A stretch of DNA of 64,000 nt, taken from positions 39,152,724-39,216,723 of the forward strand of contig OW203763.1 in NCBI GenBank assembly GCA_934045905.1, written 5' to 3'. Shown in pieces: positions 36,401 to 48,233 of this stretch (positions are counted from its first letter, which is position 1; the number at the start of each line of letters is the position of its first letter). A model generated the notes under the pieces. It made no database searches and had not been told where the DNA came from. It worked only from the letters and a program-made list of their open reading frames with translations. The position numbers and the translations under genes were made by a program. The DNA is from Leuctra nigra. Lineage: Eukaryota > Arthropoda > Insecta > Plecoptera > Leuctridae.

Positions 36401-39400
36401 TAAAAAAAAAAAGTTTTTGAAATTAATTTAATTTTAACTAAATTTAACTGGCTGACGTTAGAAACTTTGTTGATTAGTTACTATCAAATAAGATATATTT
36501 CATGAATTGTTTAAAATAATTATTATAATGAATTAAATAAAATGTAAAATAAATATACAGTGTCCTGGGAATCCACCTCCCGACACAAGGTCCTAATGCA
36601 CATGCCTTACTACCGCATTTGTGAGTGATTGTGATTTGTTTTGATTGCGGGGTAGATATCGAGCAATACTTGTCTCCATGCCCCGGGCTAATACAGGTTT
36701 TCAAACTTCACTATCTGACCGCTACCGATTCAGAGCGCCGATATCAGTCTGTGAATTTTCCGTCAAAAATACGACTTTTCACTAAAACGCTTGCTGTATT
36801 TCAGAGGATTTTTTTAAATTAATTTCCTCTTGTAACTTTTTCGGTGGTTGTACGACCTTCATCCTGCTTGTGAAAGCATCTCGCTATGTTGAACAGTATT
36901 GCCATAAAACTATGTCTAAACTTTTTCAAATTTAATTCGTAACTTTTAAACGGAAATGAATATCTGCAATTAAGAGGGTTCATTGTCTTCCTTAATATGT
37001 TTGGCGTTATTTGAACCTATTTGAGCTTTGTTATGACGAATATTTTTCTTGAACGAGCAATTTATAACATTGGTTTCACGCTCAGACGCGAGCTAACTCT
37101 CGCCGCCGAGCTGCTGTAATATCCTTAAGACCACTCAAGGGAAATATGGAAACACCAAAATTATATTTATGGCCAACACGATGGCAGACTTTCTCAGTGT
37201 CAGAATCAGCAGAGAACGGAAGTTGAAATCCATTGAAGCAATGTAATGTTGATCAACATCAACGAATCATGGCATTGCATGAATAATAAGCAAATTCATA
37301 AATCTGTGGCTGATTTGAAAACGACAAATGCCTTTAACGTGGCTCAACCGATCCAAAATTCCAAAATAATACTTATTTTTTGAAATTACCATCATACATT
37401 ACTTTTTCCAACATTTTAACTATTACATAAGTAAAGAAGAAAAAAACAAAAAAATGAACAAAACTTTAACTCAGGAGGTATAGGAAAATCGTTTCGCTTT
37501 TGGTTTATAACTTTTAAAATAGCACACGTTGGTATTGTTTTCAATTTTTTTCCTAGTAGGTACACTCGGCCAAACAAAACTTGAACGTTGACCAAATTTG
37601 AATGACTGCTGGTCATGTCCCATAACCAATCAAAGCTTGTTATTATCATTGATCTGTGAGGTCACCTACTAGAGAGAGACAATGAGATCGCTTAGACTGA
37701 CTTCTGATGGTGCGATCTTACATTTATCAGCCTATCAGATTTATTGAACGTTCAAGTTTTGTTTGGCCAAGTGTACATAGAATGCCCAACTATTTATCAG
37801 AGAATACGTTTTTTGTTCAAAGTTGGGAATACATAAAAATTTGATCTTCATTTTAGCCTAAATGTGTCACGAATTTACTTGTCCCCCATAAGATAACATG
37901 GGGGAGAAAACTCAATTTATCTCAAACAAGACGTGAAAAGTGTTTAATTTTTTTGAGGGATTGTGCATGGCATGATTATCAATCATCAATAATAATAAGT
38001 AGACAAAAAATTATGAAGATCTGAGACCATGCCCCGATTGGCTGAGCTACCTTAAATAAACACAATCTAATCTACACACATGTAGTTGTTAGCATACCAG
38101 GGGGTGGTGATCAGGATAAATAAACTCTCTGGTTGGCTGTGCTATAGGGTAACTAACTATCAGGTACCTATAGGTAATGTTTAACGGCGCGTCGACAGCG
38201 AGGTAATTTTACACTCTATGATAGGAAGAGGAATCAGATTATGGAACACCCTTCCCCTGAAGAGAGACCTCCCCAACAGTGTTGAAGAATTTAACCAACT
38301 TGTTGACAAATTTAATCTGAACATAAATGCCGACTAGTAATAGCAAATATGGAATATGTCATGTCATGTCTATATAAATATGTCATATATATACAAAATT
38401 TTAATTATATAAGTAGTGCCAATAATATGTATCTTCAGCCACCAGCTATGGAGACATAGCAAAGCTGTAATGAATAATAAATAAATAAGATTCTGTTAAC
38501 TTTGTTGAATAATAGGGAGGACATGGGAAGGGCCCGGAGGAGTCCAGCAGTCAGCACTGGTGGGAATGTCAGGCCGGCATGGGGACGGACCGGGGGGAGG
38601 AAGGCTTCGGGCCGGTGGGACCCGATTTCAGGGGGATCACCATCTCGAGGGGGGAGGCCGGCCCGAGGGACCCGCGAATTTGGCGTGAGCATGGGACCAG
38701 GTCGACTCCGAACTGCTCTTAGTTGGGACCAGCCCGTAATGTGGGTAGGCCCCTTAAGCCCCACCACTGCCTCAAGGTGGCAGTCCATTGGGGGTTAACT
38801 AACTGTCAAAACAAATTAGTTGACATATAACTTGACCAGGACATAGTAGCTGGAACAACTGGATGTAATGAATTAGTGGTGAATGTTTCATTAATGTTTA
38901 AATGTGAAAAAGTATACTACCTATTAATAAATGAGGCACTCAATACTAAATGTGATGAGTTAATAAATTAAGACCTTTTGCAAGAGTAACAGAATATTGA
39001 CTAAAAACTGTTTATGAAAAACAAAATAATTAATGGGTAAGTAAAATATCTCAATGACCAAGTTATGACAGAGAATATGATAGATTACTAGAATATGACA
39101 CACTTCGAGGCTGTAGAAGAGTGACGAAATGAAAGAGAAGAGGCTCGGACATTAGCAAGCACGGGACCAACTCTGTGATGATGGTAGATGGCTGGGGGGT
39201 GGGGGGGGGGGGGGGGGGGGGGGGGCGCAATCTTCTAATTTGCAAGCAGAGAATGTTGTGAAAAATACAGTGCTAGGTGATTTTTCATGACTGCTAATCA
39301 AGAAATATAGAGAAAAAAAGTAAAAAAAATAAAAAATATTCAGCTACCAAATAGGAAAACATAGGTAATGTGAAAAACATCTTATGATGAGTGTGAAAAC

Positions 39401-42400
39401 AACTCAAATACCTACTTTAAATTTGGGTTAATATTTATTTACATTTTACAACATGTTTGGGTAGGACATTTTAAATATTTCAGTAGGTAAATGCAGTTTG
39501 TAATCATTTTTAACTTTTAATGTAGGATTCCATCATTTCCGCTCCTCAAATGATTTTGACCAATTCCAAGATGACTCGAAAGGAATCGAAACCCATGCGA
39601 AAATGTTCGACTATGCGAAATGAAGTGAAATATTTTGTTTCATCAATGATAAATTAGCTGAATCCTTGGTGACTCATTTCGGCATGGGAATATTTTCAAC
39701 AACCGAGATTAGGCTCCCTGATTTTAACAACCTACACTATGCAAATTTTTCTTTAATAAATGAAGCTTTTGAGCACAGTGTTTGTTGTCAAACCTGAAAC
39801 TTTCATAACAATTCGCTACGTGAACATTGATATCTCACCTCGAGCATGCCTGAGAGAACAATGGCAGTGATGAGACCGTAAATAGCAACAGCTTCGCAGA
39901 AAATGACTGAAATCAAGTTCTTGGTCTTGATTCGAGGTGCCTTGACACCTCCTCCGACAATACTGACACCCGTCGTGTGGATTCCCCTGCAAGACACAAA
40001 TACTCCAGTAAGAAAACATCACATGTTTTAACTTTAAGGACTATAGTCTATAACATTTTCACACTTAATATTATTGGAACATTTCGTCATGTAATCTTTA
40101 ATAAATTATTTATGTCCTCAGTTTCAATTTCTTTCTTGAAATCTTCTTTAAAAATTGTCCTGACAAAGATTTCAACAGAGAAATCGAAACTGTCGACAAA
40201 ATAATTTAATAAAGACTAAAAACATGAAGAAATGTCCCAATAATATTAATTGGGAGCAAGAAAACATCATATTGCAATAATTTCTCAAACAATGTGCATT
40301 GATAACCGTTCGTTCAGAGCCCAAAATTGATGTAATGTTGGTAGATGTGAAAAGGACCGGAAGTGAATATTCCCCATGGATTTCAGTCTCTTTTTTCTCA
40401 TTTGTCTACCAGTACAGTACTCCACATAATACGTATCTCCTCTTCCTCTCTCACCACCATTATGATATTCCTGTACCTTAGAAGCAGAAGGGTGAAAGTC
40501 ATTTTCGAGATAGATACCTACACACTTTTGGAATAAGCAATCAAAGCTATTTTACAAATAGACTACAAAGATAGATACTTATGTGAATGCGCGAGCTATT
40601 GAGTGATGGTGGTGGTACGAAAACGCAACAGCGCTACAAGGGGTCAGCGAGCAGTCCAACTGGTGAAAAGTCAAGATCACCAACAGGCAAAAACAAACGA
40701 GTTTCTTAATACTGTGAACCTAGCAATGTTTCCTTTCAATAGTGAGTGATGTTAAACTTTGAAAGTGAATGCACAAAATGTTATCATAGCCTTAACATGC
40801 AAATTACTTCCTTCTTTCATAGTCCTAGATTCTTGCTTGAAACTATCAATAACTAATTTCCTCTCTTGTGATATCATTCACAAAGATTGGAAATAGATTG
40901 TTCAGAGCATTCGAACAAATAAGCGATACGTGATGGAGCCACTTCTGGCAGGAAACTTTTTAGATGCACTTTTGTATTTTGATGTTCGAGTTTCCATAGG
41001 GCAGTGAAAAAGTAGAAACAAATAAAATTTAGATTGAGTTACAAGTTTACTTTTTTAGCCATAACAAACAACTAAAGCAAATTTTATAACATTTATTTTC
41101 ATAAATAAACCCTTTATATCCTCCATTATGGATAGTACCAAAGAATCCACCAGAGGTCAGTCGTGTTCCTTATTTTCTCGAATAGATGTGAGGTGACACC
41201 AGCACCACTAGTGTGGGAAGTCAGATTAGAGAGGGATTGTAGGTTAATCTCTTGGTACAATAAGTATTGTAGGCTAGGTACCTATACATTTAATTTCATA
41301 GTTTTAGTGGATAGTGTTATTAAACATTGCGTTTATAGCCTTTGATGAAGCGCTCAAGAATTATGTACCTACTAGGTATAACTTGTTTTACTATTAATTG
41401 TATGCCACTCTATTTCCAAAAGTACCTACCTACCTACTAATTCCTAATTCCAGAGGTAGGTAAATACTAAATAGATACAGATGAGTGGCTCCTACGTAGA
41501 TTGTTAGGATACACAAAGGTACTCATACACAAAACAACACAAATATGTAAAACATTAAATAAATAATTCCAGATATATGATTAATTCAAGATGTGATTTA
41601 GAACGTTAACTCAAATACCTACCTGTATGATTCTGGCAAATCATATTCAGGCAGTAGGTAGTAGATACCTTTAAGTCTGTGACTACGACTAGTCTGTATG
41701 TTGCTACATATTCAGTCATGTGAGATGTTATGAGATCATACTCAAGAGGAACACCCGTATGTAACACACAGGGATTAGCATTCATCTAACGGTTGCAACA
41801 ATTGTATTTTATAAGTGTGGTAGGTAGTAGGTACAGATAGTCACACAGTGTGTAAACTGTCAGCAAACATCTAATCCAGATCATGCAGCGTAGCCAATAG
41901 GAAATCTTTAGTGGCCGAGAGGCTGTCGTCCTCGGTAATAATGATCATCTTTTGTCATTCCAGTGCTGCTGTCTGATAATTAGTCACTTGGATTGAAGGG
42001 AATTAATCAAATGGGTGCAACGAAACTTAGAATACAAATCTCAAAAACACAGGTTGTTCAACGAACTTACTAACTATGAAGACCTGTAAGCCAAGAGCTT
42101 TCACAGGTAAAAAAATATGGATAGAATAAGCAAAAACAGTGTACATGAGAAATTCAAAAATATTCTAAATTGTCCTTAACTTGTATGCTGAACACTTAGT
42201 TCATTGTGTCAACAACGATCAATAATATTACACCGCTAACAAAGTGTTTGTCACTTCATGTCTTAGTACATCGTTCAACTCACATAGCTGCTCCAACGAC
42301 GGACAGGGAAACTGTGAGACCGATTCCAATTGTCGCCCACATGTATGGACTCGTTTCAGACAAAAACCTGAAAGCAGATAGATTCCATTACAGTGTTGTC

Positions 42401-43016
42401 CATTACACTACAGTCCATTACAGTGTTACATTAATTTCAAACATGGGTTGAGACAAGACACAAAATATGGTCAGCGTTTAGTTTGAAATTGTGGAATCTA
42501 CCTACCTACCAGAAACTTTACATTAATAACACATTGAATGACAGTCCAACACTAACAAGAAAAGACCTCTACCTAAAATAATTGACCTGAGGTTATTATT
42601 ATCTATTGGTACTGACAGATTTTGAGACAGGTAGGTTGGTAGGTACATTGACACAAATTGATAGCAGATCCACTTTCCAAACAGAATAAAGGAGCAGGTG
42701 ATAAGGCCAACTTTGAATCTGTGTAAAGGTAGGAAGTATTAGGTCAACAGACAACCTATAGTTGTATAAACACTTACCATCCTACGCTGATTCGTTCTCC
42801 TTTTCCAGTTAAAATGTAGTAAAGTACTAAAACATAACAGACAAGATCCGAATTAACACTCTGCAGAAAAGATGAATGAATGGCATAGGGTCATACAGAC
42901 AGTACCCCACATTACAACCTATAATACAGCCGTATTTGAGAATATAAGTACTTACCGATGATGGTTAACGAAAAAGTAAGAGCTGCAGAAAAGGTGTAGG
43001 CCAACGTTGCCCGCAT
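33414..43016 (-). CDS. VhaPPA1-1: V-type proton ATPase 21-kDa proteolipid subunit c'' (complete, 7 coding exons, 208 residues)
   Basis: This is an integral c-ring subunit of the V0 sector, which carries protons across endomembranes. Exons (minus): 43016-42956, 42826-42778, 42367-42284, 39986-39839, 33950-33815, 33647-33532, 33446-33414. All junctions are GT-AG with matching phase, and the joined frame is 208 codons plus TAA, the normal length. It is very hydrophobic with about five membrane helices. The hallmark segments are present: [42 protein letters not shown] with the proton-binding Glu96, [20 protein letters not shown], and [15 protein letters not shown] with Glu181; the end is TSKVKMG. 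Residue 65, before GIHTTG, is Met, made by codon AT|G across a splice site; relatives usually have a larger or aliphatic residue. The nearly 6-kb intron 4 holds several repeats. A CTCAG just upstream of the ATG (about 43026) may be a 5'-UTR acceptor. Confidence 0.96.
34246..34420. mobile_element. MITE in VhaPPA1-1 intron 4, about 175 bp
   Basis: Imperfect terminal inverted repeats of about 40 bp: left GGTATTACCAAA...GCTGGATT...AACTAA, right TTAGTTAAAATCCAGCTC...TTTGGTAATACC. Non-coding. Target duplication not clear. Confidence 0.6.
34421..37562. other. Intronic sequence of VhaPPA1-1, no gene recognised
   Basis: The only structure noted is a direct repeat of about 35 bp, (T)AGAATTAACTTACTAATATT followed by GnCGACAG, near 35093 and 35263. 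Open frames such as 35318-35641 (minus) have no recognisable similarity. Confidence 0.45.
37563..37773. mobile_element. Tc1/mariner-like MITE, copy 2 (211 bp)
   Basis: Nearly identical to 14524-14741 throughout, with the same ends (CACTCGGCCAAACAAAACTT / AAGTTTTGTTTGGCCAAGTG) and TA on both sides (37561-37562, 37774-37775). The copies differ by a few substitutions and a small deletion in the middle (the GAGTACT stretch). It lies in intron 4 of VhaPPA1-1. Confidence 0.9.
38185..38337 (+). pseudogene. Relic of the C-terminus of a non-LTR retrotransposon ORF2
   Basis: A 50-codon frame ending in TAG reads [20 protein letters not shown], then [14 protein letters not shown]: the classic 'R..xWN.LP..l..s.s...FK..L' end of CR1/Jockey-group ORF2 proteins. 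The upstream domains are missing, so it is a 5'-truncated insertion. Possible 3' UTR sequence with AATAAATAAATAAG follows to about 38491. It lies antisense in VhaPPA1-1 intron 4. Confidence 0.75.
38515..38800. other. GC-rich island of unknown origin in VhaPPA1-1 intron 4
   Basis: About 290 bp of strongly GC-rich sequence, open on both strands (38502-38798 plus and 38435-38788 minus), in very AT-rich surroundings. The Gly/Arg/Pro-rich translations match no family I recognise. The sharp borders and the adjoining LINE relic suggest a retrotransposon 5' region or other inserted DNA rather than a host exon. Confidence 0.4.
39187..39226. repeat. Long oligo-G tract
   Basis: An almost pure run of about 38 G residues, interrupted once near its start by a T. 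Such tracts are prone to length error in sequencing, so the count is unreliable. Confidence 0.9.
39987..42283. other. VhaPPA1-1 intron 3, no other gene recognised
   Basis: AT-rich with many TAGGTA/TACCTA words and no supported coding frame or transposon border. Confidence 0.45.
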
Positions 43017-45316
43017 TTTGATCCTGAGAATATTGTAATAATTGAATTAATTTCTGACACCCGTCAGCAACACCCTTTCTACAGTGCCAGGTGATCTCGT
43101 GATTAATCAATACATCGATCTGATGTATATCGACGGAGCCAAGTATCGATATATCGTTTGACATCGAGAACTCGATGTAGGTGGCGACACTAGTTTGACT
43201 TTGAGAGCGGTAATATTTAAAATTAGAATTCCAAAGTTGATTTTATTACTAAATAAGTAATGCAATAGTTACCTACTGGCTACTACCTACAGAAGAGCAG
43301 TCTGGGTCTTACTGTGTTAAAATGAATACGAATTGAAAATAATTATATAATTATTCAGTTGTTTTGTATTTAGTTGTATACTTCGACAGTCATTTTGCTC
43401 TTTTTGCAGTATTAAGAATTAAAATACATGTGGTTAATTTCATAGTACAAGACTATTCGCACCACTGCGTGCACGCACGACTAGTTGTGTCACGTGTGCA
43501 TGCACGGATTTGTGCGAATAGCCTTGGCCAAAAAGATTTGCGAGGATAATATTGAATAGTTTAGCGTCCCAGCACGTTTAAATTCTAAAAAACGTCCTGC
43601 AGGGCTATTAGTAACTAGGGGTCTTCGCACCCCATGATGAAAACAGTTCCTACGCCCCTGAACCATACGGGGAAATGCAAGGCAGACTTAATGGCAAAAG
43701 GCGACTTAATGCCATTAAAAAAATTGGGACTATGATTTATAATGGAAATGATGGACAATGAAAATGACAATGTTTTTGTCCATATCTTGAGTGGAAGTTG
43801 ACCACAGGAAGCTATCCTATGAATGGGAGTTAAAATAAAAATTAACATTATGCAAATTTTTCTTCTTTATTTTGTATATAAATTTAAAATCTGTCATGAC
43901 ATTGTGCCTACTAAAAATACATTTCACCCTTTGCAGCACTGTTTATTACATTTTATATTTTTATCACCATACCCATCAAAGGGTATCTTTGCACTTACCC
44001 TTCTTAATGATAACATAATTGTGTGATTAATTAGATTGGGTACATGCATTTATTGTTTTAGTATTTGGTAAAGACTTAATAATTGCTAATTTTGGGCTTC
44101 ATTCCTGACTTCTGCTAATATCGTTGTCTATTATTTGCTACTTCCATATCCACTCTTTCTTTTTCTGAGCTGGCTATGCATTTTCGAAGTAGAAGGAAAT
44201 TGTTTATGGTACATTTCAACAAAGAATTAGATACAATTTTTCATTTCAGAACTATTTTTGTGTGTATGTTTGTTGCATACATTGTCGCGAAGCAAATATC
44301 ATGTTCACGGAATAGCAAAAGTCGAGCTTGCAACGAACTTAGGTGGCGGTGTAACAGAAGCAAATAAGTGATCAGTTGGCATCATAGAATGACAATAAGC
44401 AATCAAGGTTAAGATTCGATGAAGAGCAAGACCAGAGTATGTAACATATAAAGTGATTCTACTCTAAATCTGTTGACTTTATGTTGCACCAAGAGATCAT
44501 CCACACTCAGCTGCAAGTTAAGCACAGCGTAAAACAATAATTCATAATTTTTTATTCTAAAATAAAAAAAAAATCTTGATGCAGTAAAATTCTGTGATTG
44601 CATTTAAGATGTAACGTTATCATTATTACATGATGCTAAGTTGAAAATAAATACTTTTATAGACCATAACGGAAAGTTGCCAGCGCCACCACATGAACTA
44701 AGTAAGATGTGTCTGCGCATGCGCTACCGCAAGGTCAAGTGTGTGATACCTCGACGCGGGAACCATTCCCGGCAGCTGTCTCTTGTTAAATTACGAAGTT
44801 TTGCTTTGAAATTACAACAGATATGGTAATTGGAAATACAAACTGATAGTGGTCATTTGTCTTACAAAAGGTGCAGATTATTTGAGTGTAAATGTAATAC
44901 CAAAACATTTCTCCTAATATTTATTAAATAAATGTACAAAATTCCTAAATCTGCTACTAAGAACACGGCGGAGGGGCGGTTTCACACGGATTCCGACCGA
45001 GCCAGCGAGGCCGGTTTTAGTACCGAACGAGAGCGCTAGTCATTTCTGTTTTGGTCTATACCTAGTATTATTGTCTCACTCTCAACATTCTCTTATTGTT
45101 TCCTTATTATTTGTGCCTAGATAAAAGGAATGTGGAAACTTCCATTCTAAAGATTTTTATAGCATCTTATAACACCACGTATCTGTGTAAACCCATGAAA
45201 AGTAAGTGTTTAATTATAAGTAGATAATTTTATTACGAATAGGTAGTTGATGCCACATTTCTATTGTCGAAAGAGCTTTCTGCTTGTATCTTATTTAGTC
45301 ATGTTACATATGAAAT
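43017..45316. other. Upstream region of VhaPPA1-1, no gene recognised
   Basis: It should contain the VhaPPA1-1 promoter. Visible items are a hairpin CTATTCGCAC...GTGCGAATAG (43453-43521), a TGCGCATGCGC palindrome at about 44714-44724 resembling an NRF-1-type site, and a GC-rich patch at about 44960-45035. None is proved to be functional. Confidence 0.4.
43144..43151. promoter_or_regulatory. Possible DRE-type core promoter motif TATCGATA upstream of VhaPPA1-1
   Basis: The palindrome TATCGATA, the DREF-binding DRE word of insect housekeeping promoters, lies 128 bp upstream of the start codon. The same word occurs at least twice more in the window (about 15414 and 47027), close to chance expectation in AT-rich DNA. 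Only its position makes it interesting. Confidence 0.25.
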
Positions 45317-45891
45317 CAGTGTTGAATTCAGACTTTCTTGTGCGGGGGGGGGGGGGGGGGCTATCGAAATTCCCGGGGTAAAACTCATGTCTAGACTAGA
45401 AGATAATTGGGGGTTCGGGGGCACAGCCCCCGAGAAAATTTTTCATGAAGGTCACTCATGTGCGATTTGGTTACATTTGACAAATCAAATGTCATGTGTT
45501 TTCAAATGAAAAATCACACTTTTTGTTCCAATATCGAAAGGAATTAATTAAGTACACAAATAAATTGCTTAGGTAAATGCAGGTTATTGCACTACACGAA
45601 GTAAATCAATTCTTCGTCAATTGTACTACAAGAGTTAATTTACACATCTCAAAAAATAAGACGTTACATATTATTATTTCTTACGTCATTTAGATAAATC
45701 ATCTACCTAATTTGCTCAAAAAATATTTAAAATACCAGTATAATTTTATAAACCAAAAGTTAACATTTTTTATATTTTGTGTGGAGAAAGATTGACCCCG
45801 GGGGGGCAATGGACCACTCACAAGGGGGGGGGGGGGGGGGCTTTGCCCCCCCCCCCCCCCCTCCCCGCAGGTATGCTTGAATTCAACACTG
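45317..45891. mobile_element. hAT-like non-autonomous element, 575 bp, with 8-bp target duplication
   Basis: The ends are CAGTGTTGAATTCA and TGAATTCAACACTG (perfect over 14 bp). TATGAAAT flanks both sides (45309-45316 and 45892-45899). Subterminal oligo-G/oligo-C runs and a GGGGGTTCGGGGGCACAGCC hairpin followed by GAGAAAATTTT recall the interior of the element at 24891. No transposase frame. Confidence 0.9.
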
Positions 45892-45993
45892 TATGAAATG
45901 AACATTTCAATTAATCTTAGATGCACTTAATTACCATTAATAAATCTTCTTGTACACTAAAATTTAGTTCAGTTCGAGATCCATTTTATCTAC

Positions 45994-46213
45994 TAATGGG
46001 GTTGTTCACGCAAAACTATTGTAGATGGCGCTGCTGTTCTAATCGTCCGGGAGAGAGCCAATCAAAATGCATCTAGCGGAATGGAAGGTTTTTAAACCTT
46101 GACGGGAGTTTGATTCAGAGATCTTGGATTCAGAGACCAACCAATCAGAGAGAGACACCTTTATTGCCGCTAGCGCTGCGAGTGAGAGCAAATGGCAGTG
46201 AACAACCCCATTA
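45994..46213. mobile_element. MITE, about 220 bp, TIR with outer TA
   Basis: The left end TAATGGGGTTGTTCAC and right end GTGAACAACCCCATTA are exact reverse complements over 16 bp. The outermost TA on each side may be the target duplication (Tc1/mariner type). Inside, an AAGGTTTTTAAACCTT palindrome is visible. Non-coding. Confidence 0.75.
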
Positions 46214-48233
46214 CAGGAATGTAGCCCATGTTATTGTCTAAGTGCTGTATTATTGAACTTTATTAATTAATAAATTGGTAAGAAGTAAGAACATGTACGA
46301 AGAAGCGATGATAAAGAAATTATTTACCATTGATTACATATTGTATGTGAGTATTGCTAGTACAACTACAACTACAACTACAAACTAACATTGGATTACA
46401 CATTCTCAACCAGTTTGTAAGACAATAAAGCTAATTAAAATACCACTGCATAAGATAACATTGAAACAGATATGAAAATCAAAACAAGTTAGGTATACAT
46501 ACTAACAAATACCAATGAATGAGGAATGCATATGTTTAACAAACTAATGTAAGTAATAATATTGGTAGCTATATACCTAGATTGATATAAATCATAAATA
46601 AACAAATACCTATATCAATAATTGATCAATAATTAATAAATCATCCCTTCAGTCTCATCGTATTGGGCCATCCTCATCATAGGGAATCATTAACAATAAC
46701 AAAATTATAGATATATTACTAATAGACATGCTAGTTTCAAATATCACGTTTTTACCGCAAATCCCAGAGTAAACATTATTATCTTGCAAATTTTGTGAGC
46801 TATTTTACACAGTAAATTCAGAATTGAGCCGCACATAAACTTCCCCCATATGTCGAAAAAAAGCTTAATTTGTGAAAAGAATTAAAATAAAATATTCTGA
46901 TTGCTATAACACCTAGTCAAGTAAATGGAATGTATTGATTAGATTTTCAAATAAAAGTAATACCTCAACCTATAGGCTTGTTCGTTAGCCAAGCATGAAG
47001 TGACAAGAACTTGACGTAAGTTTACGTATCGATATAATGCTGGTGCTCGGTATCAAGGCGGTTACTCTATAAAAGTGTCTAATGCCGAATCCCGAGTGCT
47101 AGCGTTCGTTACAAGGGGGTAAACAATGTTGATCTTTTAAACACCAGCGCCACAGAATTAAACTGTAAACGAGACAAACGAACATACCTAATGGAAACAC
47201 AATCTGTGCTATATGTACTAGTAAATTACTTGCAACAGAAATACTATTAGTATTTTAGGCTGGTATGACTATATCATTGACATTATATATTATGTAACAT
47301 TCTATAATAACGAAGATATCTAGGCACTTGATTGTATCACTCGTGCCATGACTAAATCTGTGCAGTTCACACCGTTGAATGAATATTCGTGGGATTCAGT
47401 ACTACTTGTCTGAAGAAATTAATAAATAGACACCTATTCTGAACTACTTGGTTTATATTAGGTATGAAACAACTATAGATGAAAGAAACTAGGGAACTTG
47501 ACTTGTAGAAAGTACCTACTGATAAAAGTTTTGCTTGAATGTGTACGTAAAAGTGTTATATTGGTACCTTCCTTTAATATTCCTACTACTCCTGAAGTAC
47601 ATACTCATTCCACAATACTGTATTTTTCAATACTAAAGAGCAATTGACATTGACAGACTTTCAACAATAGTAGAAAAAAATAGGACACATAACCCTTTTG
47701 GAATTCGAAATACCATTACAAATTCCCAGCATTTCAACAATCAACATTAAATAGCGTAAGGGAACTGCAAATGTAAAGAATTTGCCACCAACAATTTCAA
47801 AGAATGAGCCCACGACCTTTGGATTGCTGGTCCACTGCTCAACCAGTATCATTCAAATTTACAGATTTTATATGCCATATAACTTATACAAGCTCAGAAA
47901 GTGCTCGAATCGAAAGCTCGAATCCACCGGTGGCAAAATCATTTCTATATTTGCAAATTTACTTACATAACTTCATCCATAGACTTACAAGAATGGCTAC
48001 TATTAAGTCTATGATGCTTCTATGCACCTGAGATGTCAGGAAATTTCATCATTAAATACCATATTCGAATAGGAAATATCAAGGGCAAAAATATACATTG
48101 CATTGAAATCACGTTTCAATGCAATGAAATTTCATACAAATATGAATACTGTGTTTTGAAATACGTTACGAGGAATGAATACAAGCTCGATGGATGTAAT
48201 CGAACGATCTTCGAACAGCTTAAAGAAAACTCT
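46214..48233. other. 3' flank of CERK / intergenic, no gene recognised
   Basis: Contains a short (ACAACT)n microsatellite near 46361-46385 and no supported coding frame. The CERK 3' UTR should lie at its right end. Confidence 0.4.

Noticed and set aside
38435..38798. Host protein-coding exon in the GC-rich island
   Set aside because: Both strands are open, the translations are low-complexity, and the VhaPPA1-1 protein is complete without it.
47027..47034. TATCGATA as a core promoter
   Set aside because: There is no gene start nearby, and three occurrences in 64 kb of AT-rich DNA are close to chance.
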